This document shows, piece by piece, positions 36,025 through 47,581 of a DNA stretch of 64,000 bases. The position numbers and the translations under genes were made by a program. Below the pieces are notes generated by a model, which saw only the letters and a program-made list of their open reading frames with translations, was not told where the DNA came from and did no database searches. Positions within the stretch are counted from its first letter, which is position 1; each line of letters opens with the position of its first letter. Origin of the DNA: Diprion similis (Eukaryota > Arthropoda > Insecta > Hymenoptera > Diprionidae); NCBI RefSeq assembly GCF_021155765.1, contig NC_060114.1, forward strand, positions 21,558,501-21,622,500, given 5' to 3'.

Positions 36025-39000
36025 CTCGACTTGTTTGTCGCGTATTTTTGCTATCTGAATTTCGCTGGTGTTACAATAGTCTTGCAGCACGTAAGACAGG
36101 CTTCTTCGACCTACTCATAAAGAGACTGCGTAATGTGTTTATACTACTGACTCTTACACGCCCACGCGACAAAAAATTATCATACAAAGTGCCTGTGCAG
36201 TTGCATCATCGCGCAATAGTGTAGGCATGATTAAACTCTCAGGTTTTGTGGTGAATTCATTGACGGACTTCAGGGGGAATTAACGATGAAGAAATAAATG
36301 TGAGAAACAAATTGACAATGAGTGACAAAATTATATCGATCTTGTACTATGGTTTCTGCTTTTGCAGCAGTTAATCTACTTACTGAGCAAGTTGCTCAAT
36401 CAAATATGCAGGTGTTGTTGGATCTGGTCTTAACGGAGGATTTGTGATCAGCTTTATAGCCTTGTTAACATCCTTTCCGTATTGATCTCTACCGTCAATC
36501 CCGAGGCTACTCGCTGGGGGTTCCCCGAACACGACGACACCGTTGGCGCGTTTAGCAGCTATAACATCGGCCGATGATTTGCTCGTCACAGGAGATACGT
36601 ACAGCGGACAATTTACCTAAATGTCAGATCATACAAAGTTGTCTAATTTCGAAAAGATCCCCTCAAGATGGTGTTTCCTCACATGGTACAAAAAAACGTA
36701 TCATCGCTATACTACCGTGTAATAACCAAGTAAAATAAAAGTAAAAAACAAAACGATATTACGACAAAAAGGCCTCTATACTGATGAAAAATATTCAAGC
36801 TATGCTTAAAAGCGTCACGGGCGAAAAAAATGTGCCAAAAGTGGTGCAATAAAAATCTACTGTAAATAAAATCAGCGTGCACGATCCTGAGTTTTGCAAC
36901 TACACACACCAAGTCTATACTAACAATAAGGAAGAGAACGAGCAATCTCAACGCAGGTACAAGTGCTGCATGGCCGCGGTGCGGCGGCGTCCGTTTATCT
37001 CCGCAGTTGGCGTAAAGTCAAACATGTCTCTTCCGACCAGTTTCACGGCGCTTATTGAAAAACTATGGAGACTTACGTTGCAAGCTGTATCATTAAATTG
37101 TAAGGTGTGTCAGGATCAGGCCTCAGAGGAGGGCTGAGCACGTGTCCAGCTGCGTGCCTCCAGCAAGAGTGTGCGTACTGTGTACCGTCGGTTCCTAAAG
37201 CAGCTGCCAATGTTTCACCCCACACTATCACACCGCGTCTTCGAGCTGCCTCAACTTCCTCGGCGGCACTCCGACTCATCACATGCACAACATACAGCGG
37301 GCAGTTGACCTAGTCGTGCACAACTACTATTTAAAAAAATTGTGGTAAAAGAAAAAACGTGCTAGAAAGGTCGCATGGTGGGGAGAAAACTGATAATAAT
37401 GATCGGCAAATGAAATATTGCTTGTGCACAATTGTACGCCTGGATCCGCTGCTCGTGACAGCGAAGATACGGTCAATGGTTACCTGATTAGCGATCACGC
37501 AGGCTCTGTTCACCGCTTCAGCTTCAACCTCTTCCGGGCGTGACATCTCATGACCCTCAGGTCCGGTCACACCGGCAGCCAGAAGTCTTTTGGTGTTCTG
37601 AAATTGTTTCGGACGGTGAATACTGACGTCTTTTAGAATTGAGAAGACGTCTTGCCGAATGTTGAATATTGCTTGTCTGCCACTGCCATAGACTTTTAAA
37701 ATGGTGGAAAGAAAGAGTCAAGGAGTGCGTCAGGCTCACCTCGGCAATTAGGTCACCATTTTCAGCGTGGACTTGAGCTACGGCTCCGATGTCTTTGCAC
37801 GACGCAAAAACTTCGATCAGCTCGGGATCCCTAAGCATGTAAGTGTCCTTGTAGGCCATGAACACTTTGAAACTGTTTATTCCGTGGTCCCTGGCTAGAA
37901 TTGCCATCTCTTCTTTGACCTGGGAACAATTCGATTTATGGTTCAGATTTAGGCTGTTCAAACTTTGCAGAACGAGCCTAGGTAAATTGATTTGTGGTTG
38001 CGTAAAAAGTCGAAAGTTGACTTTAGCGAGCAAGCAAACTGTGATTTCCATCAGTTCTGGGGAAAAAGAGAAAGCTTCGACACTTCTAATCTTTAATCTC
38101 CATGGTGAGTTCGTTGGTTTGAAAGAGGCTCGTCCCGGTTACAGATGTCTCACGAGCAAGTATACCATGGTGCGTATATATAAGCGAGTATTCGTGGATG
38201 AACCAGCTGCCCATGCAAGGAAATTTAAAACGTTTCCGTATTCCCGTTCTGAGAGTTCTGGTCTCTGCCTCTCATTATGTGTCGTTGCACTGGTTCGTCG
38301 GTTACCAGAATATCATTGGCTGAGTGGAAGATAAAGAATAACTGGCCTATGGCTCTGCACAGTAAAAAGCAAAGCTGACGTTAACTCGCTCGTTTTAACT
38401 ACAATAACTGTCCGTCTCGTTTTGCATCGAACACTATTGCTCTTTTTACTGATAGTGCATCACCACGTAAAAAATTCATCGTGAATTCAAAGTTTGGTTG
38501 TTTCGCTTTTTGAAGTGAATTCTTTATTGTTTTTCTCGTATTGATTCTGCTTCTGGCTTAATAATAATGAGTCAACGTCATAAGACTGTTAATTGTTAGA
38601 TACTAGCGGCTTGTTTGAAGAACGACCTACTTTTAATCATGTAAATAGCAGAAGGCTTGTAAGGATGAACTACATGGAAGGAATATACATAGATAGAACG
38701 ATTCCTCCCATCCACTTGCTCTATAAAGTATTATATCTACAATTTGTGGAGTACCTACTATAAACAAGGCATCAAGCACATGATTGCACAGTTGTGCAAG
38801 AGGTTACACATCTAATTGCTGAAAAACTAGCCCAGTTGACTCGACGAAAATAATAATATTTTCCCACCATGTCAGTGAGAGAATGTGGCCAAGTGTGGGT
38901 AGGCATACTCCGACCGCTTAAAGAGCTAAGAGACGAATAATGCAAATTAATTGACCCCCGTTTCGGCGCAGCAGCAGACTGACCACCAGCGTCTCTTAAA

Positions 39001-42000
39001 TGCCGACGTCCATTAAGCATCATCAAAGTTATAAAACGCACGGTCTGGTAGTTTGATCACCCTGCTGCAGAAATGACAGTGCGTGGAGGATGCGAATGCA
39101 GGAAGTCCCGCATTTAAAGCCTCAACAGAAAAGTGACGCTGATCATTGATTCGCGGGCCTACGGGCTGAAGGATCCACTTGGTAACGACTCCTCACCTTG
39201 CTGTTCCACGAAGTCACCCCGATGTGCAGCCCGTAGTCACAGCAGACCTTTTCGTCGGCAGTTGCTCTGTACCTGTCGTAAGCCTCGAGGAGCGACTCCC
39301 CTTGCTTGGGTATTGCGAAGTCTATAATCATGGTGGTACCGCCAGCGACAGCGGCCTTGGTCCCCTGATAAAAATCATCCACCGACTTGGTCCCCATGAA
39401 TTCCAGCTCGAAGTGGGTGTGAGGATCAATTCCTCCTGGCATCACATATTTCCCTCGTGCATCTATCACTCTGGTTCCACCTGGTATTATCAGGTTGCGT
39501 CCCAGCTGTCTGTGAAGCAAAATATTATCCTAAGTGGTATTTCTAACGCTATCGATGTACCATCGTACGATATGTAAAGTTGCGGATGAAAGGAATCAAG
39601 TCAACGTCGCGTTCGTTCGTTGGCAGTGTTTTAAGAATAGTCTGGACGTCAAAATACGTGGCGGCTCTCGATCTGGCTTGTATGTCTACCGTGACAAACG
39701 CTTCCGTTGCTGGTGCCCCTGCAGTCGTGATCACGCATGTGTTGGAGGGATTAAAATGATTCAGCCAATAATGGTGTGTGCAGAAGGGCGGACATTAGCA
39801 TGCGTCCGTCGATCCTGACAATCGTTCCTATATGACTACGGAGTAGAAAGTAATTAAGAGAGCATACTAATTGCCGATGTGAAGTAGATAAGGTGTGAAT
39901 TAATTCTACACCACGAACGATTCACACCGCGATCGAAGTTGATGTAATTATTTACCATTTTTACAGTATGAAAATGGATAAAATTACACAAAGTTGCTCC
40001 TCACGGTTCGGACTATTGGCTTATTTTCTTTGCTTTTTCAGAGTATGATGATAATTAGTACAACCCACTTGAAACGTACACGTGTATTCCAAGTTTAATT
40101 ATCGCAAAACACAACGCGAATTGTTCTCTTCAGCACGATACTGCGTGTGTTTATTTTATTTACATTAAAATATCATTTTAGCACCCAGCGTGGGCAATAC
40201 CCTCTGAGCTTTAAACTAGCGTGTACGTAAATAGATTAGGAAATACTCTAAAAATAGACAGAAATGTCTCTGTAGTACGTGTATGAGGTTAGCTGCAATG
40301 CGAAGAATATTCTATTGTTTTCAATAGCGGTTAGATTAGGGAAAAAAACACTATTAAGAGCTGTTTAAAACCAAACCGGTAGTTTTGATCTCGCGTTACT
40401 TTGTCGGCACTTGTTCCTTATAGTACCGTGAAATTATTTTCATTGTCTTCAATTATTATCACGCTGACATAATCCCATTCTCTCTTTACATTTACACTCT
40501 AATGAATACTTTCCTTTCAGTATCTAATTCATAAGGAGAGCATCAAAGCTAAGAGCGTGAAATTTGTAGTATACCTCTTCAATGCTCTCAGGTTCGGTAT
40601 CTCAGTCATTACGGGTAATCTCGTTTGGCCTCCATTGGCAGTGAATTGAAATTGGTAATGACCATGTCATCGACTTATCGCCGAGTCTTGATACACCACT
40701 TAATGTTATCTGAACCCGAAGCTCAGTTCGAATTTATTCATTATAAACGCGATATGAAAATGTGTAAGCATAATATGTGAATATATTTCAGGTCCACGAA
40801 AAACATTGCAAATTTTTTCCACAGTAATAATGGCCAAGATGTTTGCAGGGACTATTTCTGGTCGAATTATTGCAGTATCAGCTAAAGCTGAACCATCGAT
40901 CCGAAGCAATTGCGCAGTGTATAATAGGCGTGCTGTCCGCGCTTAAAGATTCTTGACGAAAAAATGGTGGGATTTGGAAGTTTGCCCGAATGCGGGCATA
41001 TTGTTTGGGGGTTTGTAACTCTCAACTGCGTTTGACTTCACGGATTTCGGCACAGTCCTCTTTGAGGTCGTATTGAAAGAGGAAGGTGTTTATAATGGTC
41101 AATTATACTCTCAGGATTGTTTAGGTTTAGAAAAAGCTCCCTGTCCATTGGCCTTGAATATAACTGATTCAATGATCCAGAAACTCTGCAGTGATATTGA
41201 CGCGGCGTATGTTGGCGACTATGTGACTGATCGTGAGTCACGAATATGAGCTGGGTGTTTTAATCTTAAAATTAAATCGGTCAGGCCACCCTCCGGCTTT
41301 TTGTTCACTGGGCACCAACAGCTTGGACTAGTTTCAAGGTAGTCCGAGTTAAAGTTACACCCCAGGAAAATATATCTGCCCTCACACTAGGAAACGCAAA
41401 GTGGTCAAATGCACGCTACGTGTTGGGATTCGGCTTCATTGTTTTGTGCAGTAAGAATTAAAGAAGGACAGACAGTCGTTATAATTGTCCATGCTTTTCT
41501 CAATACTAACTTGATCACACCGTCTTCAACGTAGACGTCGTTGTCCACAATTTCATCCTCGTTAACGATTTTTCCATTTTTAATGAGAAGCCTGTTTTGA
41601 GCGCTCTGAAAATAAGAATGAAAACAGAGAACATGAGTTGTAAGTAAAAATAGTGTGAATAATAATAATAATGGTAGTGACTCCGTCATGTGAAATTCTT
41701 CGAGTCACTCATGCATAGAGATATAGGTATACAATCATGCGAGTCAGGTTTATTTCGATAATCCCTTTCCCGCTACTTGGATCATCTATTTTTAGGTTTC
41801 GACTTTCTCCGCATTACAGGGGAAGATAGTTCGATTCCTTAAGGGGTTTTCACAGCGCTGGATTATATCCCAGGGCGTTGTCCTGCGGTTGTATTTGCAC
41901 CCTCGCGCTGGCAGGGTTCAAGGTATCAGCGCCACCTACGTCCATGCCCAACCCTCTGAAGTGGCCACCAATATAGATTTTCTCAATACAAGTCGTCAAC

Positions 42001-44231
42001 CTGGTCGCTATTCATCAATTACATATATTTTCCCAATTCATGGAGTATGTATCATGAAAATGTATAGTGTAGAGACTGCATAACCTGCACAGTTGTTCAG
42101 ATTTTAGACTGTACTCTGCATCGCAAATGGAAAAGAAATAACGAAACAATAAACCGCATGGACGAGTTCATCAAAACCAAGGATTGTGGAATGAAAAGTT
42201 TTTTTCGACCACATCGTCTTCACGTTTTGAATTTCATACATTTCTGCGATGCTCTGTTCAACATTAATACACCCACACGGAAGCGCTCGAGATTTAGCGC
42301 GGAAATTCTCTAGTACCGTATCGATCCGAGCGGAAATGGAAGGTCTGTGCCCTGGCATGATATTTTCAGCCACAGTAGACGGTGAGACGCTGTGAACTTT
42401 GAGTAATTTTATTTCAGACCTTGTCTATAACCAACCCTGAGTCTGAACTGCCCGACAGGTGAAAAGATCATTGACTAGATAAAGAGTGCAGTCACTGAAT
42501 TGAAGACTTTATATGAGAAGATTGTCGTTCGGGATAATGAAAAACGATAAAAATAAAAATATAATCAGCCGGGTATTTTGTATAGGTAGGTACTCTCTTT
42601 TCCTCGGACTCTGTATAATGAATTCCGAACAATGAGCGTAAAGCCTTATTAAATGACGACCTAGAATTGCCATAGCTCGACGTAAACGTTGCGGTCGGCT
42701 AGATTATAACGTGCTCGTAGCCTCGGGAATAATATATAATGGTATCGTACACTTTATCTAGTAACAAGCCGATTCATGCGCCGGTTCCCGGCACTTCCGG
42801 AAGTAACGTATGGAAATTTTCACGTGTCCGCCATGGCTGTATGGGTGACAGCTCCGGCAGGTAACGGTCAATGACAGTTTAATAAAAAAAAAAAAAAAAA
42901 GAAGAAACAAAAGAAAATGTTCTGATCTTCGACACACCTGCAGATACAGTAAAGAGCCTCTATAACATTTTACCCTTTTCACATCGCAACAACTCGTTAT
43001 ATTCATTTCCATGGAGACACGCGTTAGTGTTGATATCGATTCAGCGCGGTACAGCCGCGACGTCTACTGCAGATATTCTCGCAAGTCTAGTTTTTCAGTT
43101 CCTTAATGGCACAGGGAATTCGAATATTCAGTAGCACGTGACACCGTGTAGTCTTCAATTGAGGTCTCCGCGCAACTTTCTCATAATCATTTCATATACG
43201 GTATATCTAAACCTGCAGCGGTATCAACTGCGACAGTGTAGGGAGATCTTCGCCTAGTTAATTTTTCGCTTTTGTTATGCAGACTATAAGCAAGACTTTC
43301 TCAATTCATATTCCGTCACAGTCAACTGCCAGTCGTGAGCGGATGCTAGGCTGTGCATACATAGATTCTCTTTAGACACACCAGAGTGAAGGTCACTTGC
43401 AACGTATGCTAGGGGCTTATGGCAAGCGAAAAAACTACTGATAATATGTAGTCAATTTCAACTAATTTCGGTCGAAATTCATGATTCCGAATTAAAACAA
43501 CATTGTCATAACTGGGCAGTATCGTGGCGATGATAAACACTGTGCTTTCATTCAGCGTCCAGTCCCTGATCCAGATAGCGAATCTATCAATGGATGGCGT
43601 GCGGTTCACTTGTTTTAAACCATACACGATGTGTACCAATCATAGACAACCGATAACAACGATGAGGAGGTACACACTACGGAGTAGAGAGTGTGTTTTA
43701 TATCCACGGCTGAATGCAGATACCGCCTAGAGGAGAAAGAGGGGATAAATGCACTGTGAACAACTGGAATAGAGCGGTATCGCCGTCAAGAACATATACA
43801 GATACGTTATCATGAAAGAAAAGACGTGATATGGTGGAACAGGTATTTTCACAACCTCGGGTTCAAGGGTTGGGACTAAGAGTGGCTTATTTGACAATCG
43901 GCGCAGCGGCTGATCGCAGCCGATGAGGATTGAAACCGAAAACCGGTTCCAAACCGAAGCAACTCGTTCATGTTCGAATGGATTTCTGCCCGCCTTTCAA
44001 TACCACCGTTGACAAAGCTAATTTTTGAACGTTCTAACATTCGGTGCCATCATCAGTACAGGCGAACGTACACACTGATCGTTACCTACAGCATAAATAG
44101 CTTATTACGTAACCAGCGTCGGTTTACATTCATCCTACTACATAACGGGCTGCTTTTGTCGCGTAATACGTAAACGCGTGATCGTTGCTTACCTGGAGGT
44201 GAATTGGCACCTTCTTCACCGGTGTACTCAT
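34249..44231 (-). CDS. CRMP: Dihydropyrimidinase / collapsin response mediator protein, alternatively spliced
   Basis: Cytosolic amidohydrolase-family gene whose isoforms serve pyrimidine breakdown (dihydropyrimidinase) or neuronal cytoskeleton regulation (CRMP). Exons: 44193-44231, 41511-41605, 39197-39509, 37740-37919, 37484-37597, one of 37077-37309 (6a) or 36384-36616 (6b), 35056-35629, 34429-34720, 34249-34328. This gives 1920 nt, 639 residues, with all phases consistent. The protein starts [13 protein letters not shown], then [13 protein letters not shown]. Metal-centre residues in shared exons are H74 and H76 (DPHTHFE), K167 (the lysine expected to be carboxylated, [10 protein letters not shown]), H200 (AQVHAENG) and D334 (GSDNC); the remaining ligand H256 is supplied only by exon 6a. 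The tail after about residue 516 has an alanine run and ends [11 protein letters not shown], like the CRMP C terminus. Introns 2 and 1 are 2.0 and 2.6 kb. Confidence 0.95.
35975..36022. repeat. AG dinucleotide microsatellite
   Basis: Twenty-four AG units in the CRMP intron between exon 6b and exon 7 (CT on the transcript strand). The tract is pyrimidine-rich in the RNA and lies 46 nt outside no exon, so a splicing role is only a possibility. Confidence 0.9.
36384..36616 (-). CDS. CRMP: CRMP gene exon 6b (CRMP-like version)
   Basis: 233 nt, identical phases to exon 6a and 460 bp downstream of it. It encodes [19 protein letters not shown], so the position of H256 is proline, and the WRHAAGHV segment is replaced by [18 protein letters not shown] resembles vertebrate CRMPs. 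Acceptor ATTTAG, donor GTAAGT. Inferred product: structurally related but catalytically dead protein. Confidence 0.93.
37077..37309 (-). CDS. CRMP: CRMP gene exon 6a (dihydropyrimidinase version)
   Basis: 233 nt, phase 0 in and phase 2 out, same length and phases as exon 6b. It encodes [14 protein letters not shown], with the metal ligand H256, then [13 protein letters not shown] and the WRHAAGHV segment typical of catalytic dihydropyrimidinases. Acceptor GACTAG, donor GTAAGT. Joining both 6a and 6b would shift the frame, so they must be exclusive. Inferred product: active enzyme. Confidence 0.93.
39510..44192 (-). other. CRMP introns 1 and 2, nothing further assigned
   Basis: Apart from exon 2 (41511-41605) this interval has no coding segment I can support. 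A poly-A run lies at about 42884-42900. Open frames such as those at 42104-42373 and 42758-43012 show no family features. Confidence 0.5.
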
Positions 44232-47200
44232 GATCCCGGTTTTAGATCACTGCACAGTGTCACAGTGGTGTGGGACGAAACGATGCGCACTACCGTGTGT
44301 ATCTGCTCGATGCGATGCAACACGTATACTGTTACTATTGGTCTGCCAGGTCCTGGGGTGTTAATGTCAATAACAGTGGCGTACAGCGAGCCCGAAGAAC
44401 AGAAGCACAACCCTAACAACAACGCGCTGCGCCGTTCTTCTTCGAATTATACGGAACACGTTTCCGGAGATCTAATCGTCGCAGAGGCACGCTACGGTCG
44501 TTGGGTGGTTGGTTTTGCGACGGTCGGAGTCTGCGCGGCTGGTTCAACGGCTTGCGATCGACTGACTGACTGACGGACCCGGCGAGAACTCGCCGCCTGG
44601 TGGTTATTCGGATACTGGTTTAACGAAACACCTCGAAGAATCATCTCTTCGCGTAGCTGGTTCGCGCGACCCAGGCACCACGGTGCCGCAGACAGCGTAT
44701 AGCCACTTCTTCTTATCGCTATGGCCCTCAGACGAAAGAAGATGCTCTGCGTAGGAAATAATCTTAAAGATATTAGAAACTTGATTAGTAATGAATTATC
44801 TTTACAGCTTTACCATTTTCAAAGCGAGGAAAGGCTGAGAACCTGTGCATAGGAATTTATTCCCATAAACGGTTTTCAAACAGCGTGGAACTGGTTCGAC
44901 GATACTTGTTACAATTTCTCTCCTTATAGATGATTACTGAATGCCGTTGGAATTGATACCTCGTTTCTGAAGTTATACCTTTTCGCTCTTGCAGTTGGAA
45001 TCTTTCCATCTACTTTGGAACTTGCGGGTCAGTTTTGATTCGACCATTTTCTTTTCCGGTTTACTGCATGCGAAAATTTAATCTACGGTAGCGCAGGTTT
45101 GTTGAACCCGAAGAACGAATCGTATAATATCAGCTTGACCATATGAGTCGAACCGGTAGTTGCCTCTGCAAATACTAATGAACTTCCTAAGGCCACCGTG
45201 ACGGTAATTCTCAAGCCTTGAATGGAGTTTGCCTCAGGGTTTTTATACATCTGAGTTGAGTTCAGAGCAATTTTATTTTTCATAACAAATATGAATTCCT
45301 ACGAAGAGACCCATACAGTATTGCAAATTGCAGATTCTCCTTTATCTAACAATTGCTAGCAGGTAACTTTGGTTATTTTACCTTTCACGGAAAAGCGGAC
45401 TAAGGCTTCGCAACCTGCTAGGCTTGAACCATTGGATATCGCGTGAATAGTTTGGTGAGAAAAGTTGCTTGATGGATCCCTTGAGACTCAAGGGTCAATA
45501 CGCCCTTTTCTACCTCTCTAACAACCTGGATTCGAATATCTCTCGGCGAAAAGACGGTCGCTCAGGTTTTATACCTCACGGAATTTAAGAGGGTTGTGGT
45601 GAAGGTTATTTATATTTAACGAGGTTTCTCTGCTGCGGGAGTCGCTTCTCGTTCATTTTTGGACCTGCATAGACATACGTGCAGTCTATATCCGATTTAG
45701 ACGGAAGGCAACCGTAAAAATTACGAGGAATCATGTCTAATTTCAGGTTCTCACTATGATACTAAAAACATTCGTTTTATCGTTTTGATGTTTCGTTTGT
45801 ATTGTTTCGAACGATGATATTTTTAGCTCGTACTTTATCCAGATATCACAGCACTCGTGAGTGTAATCTCGAATTCTATTTTTTGGTTAAAGTTCACCCC
45901 GTTGGCAACGGTTGTTTTGTATGCTGCGACATGTTTATAGAAGGGATAAATTTTCATCGGAATGTGGACGGCATATTGACTCGAAGTTAATACTGACACA
46001 GGGTAAGAGGTGAGGTACAGACTCGCTGTAATTTTGTTCTCATATGTCGGTAAGGTTGTTTATTCATTACTGAGTAAAGGACTGGTATTGTAGCAAGGTG
46101 CTGTTCACTTGCGTGATTGATCTTCACCTGCAATAAGCGCTGATTCTTTCTCACGGATCTATTCGCGACTACTGACATAATCATCGCTTGGAAGGTCTAC
46201 TACCGATAACGACGCTGTCCCCGTCCCGTCTGTTGATCAGCTTCGTGGCACAGAGACAAAACAAAACGTCTACCACCACTAGCGGAACCTGGCGCCGAAA
46301 CTGCGAACTATTTCGGTTGTGGGTACTGTAGCTTCTGTTGCACGGCCACTGCCATATATACATATAGTAATACTTCGTGCCTGGAACCAAAGAATTCGGC
46401 GAAGCTGTTTAGCAACAAAAAGGCTCTGCTGGGCCATCTGTGTCGCACTGAAAAAATCATTACAGCTTTCTTTGCTTGTTTTCACCCCCGAATCATCAAA
46501 GGCACTAATGTATCATCATCCAAGATTACCCCCACTGTCTGTTTGAATTTTTTTTTATCGTTAAAGGTAAAATCTGATTCTTGTGTGGAGCAGCTGCCGT
46601 ATAGCTTACGTGAGTAACGATTGTTGATTCTCTTCGCGGTTATTATCCGGTATCCTCAAATTCCGTGAATCGTGCGAGGGGTCGGCTGCCATTATTATCA
46701 CGCGACTTCTTGCGAGTCGCGAATTATTTTGAGTTTTAACTTTGCTGAAATTTTGTTATGACAAAAATTTAACATCAATGAATCTCACTGAGTATTTGGT
46801 AATATTTGAAAATATTTAGATGGGCCTGTGATAAGCATTTTACGTCTTAAGTTTTCTACCATACTCTTGTGTGTAAATGGGAGCCCAGGAGTGATCGACG
46901 TCCTCTCATATTTCACGGCTCCGCTTACTTTTTCAAATTTGATTCCACCATATCTAACTGTATTGATATAACTATCACCTTATCATCTCTCATGTCGTAT
47001 GCGATCCATACATTTTGCTTCTTTTTTACCAATCATGTTATTACCGTGCCGACCTCACCTGCAATGTCTTTTGCGTGAGAATATTTTTACATTTCAGAGC
47101 TATGTTACTCATCATTTTATTCCGCATTTTGTACAGTTGTTTCTTCGTTTTCTTTATCGACGGCCAGTTTTGGTGGTAAGGCAACGTCGACCGAAGCTAA

Positions 47201-47581
47201 ACCAGAGTCTTGGACTGTCGTACCCCCGATACTCACCTTAGTATGCATCATTATCAATACCAGGTCACCCAGTCAAGGATGAAGTGGTAAGCGGTGTTCA
47301 ATTGAGGTGACGCCACTTTCTGGTACGAGAATGAGAATATAATGGTTAAAATTACGTCATGATTTGAATTAGTTTTCAAGGTATGGGATCAGAAAGAAAA
47401 CCGTGTAGTTGGAATGAAATGGAATGTCTTCAATATATAATAATGCAGGCATACAAAAATATGTATTTATTGTACATAGAGCATCATCAGCAATGGTTGA
47501 AACAGTCATTTTATATAATTCATATTTATTATCTTAACCTTAATAATCAATAAGATACATTTATTTTGATATTCGTTAGAC
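44232..47581. other. Intergenic DNA between CRMP start and Dscam2 end, including the CRMP promoter
   Basis: CRMP transcription must begin in or above this interval; no TATA box or sharply defined element is visible. The 3' end of Dscam2 lies at the other side. Minus-strand open frames at 45083-45283 and 46181-46485 are short, overlap each other in different frames and lack recognisable features. Confidence 0.45.
47466..47471 (-). terminator. Possible Dscam2 polyadenylation signal AATAAA
   Basis: TTTATT on the plus strand, 111 nt past the Dscam2 stop. A second copy lies at 47525-47530, 52 nt past the stop. Either could serve. Confidence 0.4.

Noticed and set aside
44178-44573. 131-residue plus-strand frame opposite CRMP exon 1
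   Set aside because: Antisense shadow of the CRMP first exon and upstream region; no recognisable features.
45083-45283. Minus-strand 66-residue frame in the CRMP-Dscam2 interval
   Set aside because: Composition is passable but there is no start context, splice partner or family match.
46181-46485. Overlapping minus-strand frames that might be a decayed transposase
   Set aside because: No DDE-type or zinc-finger motif and no terminal repeats found around them.
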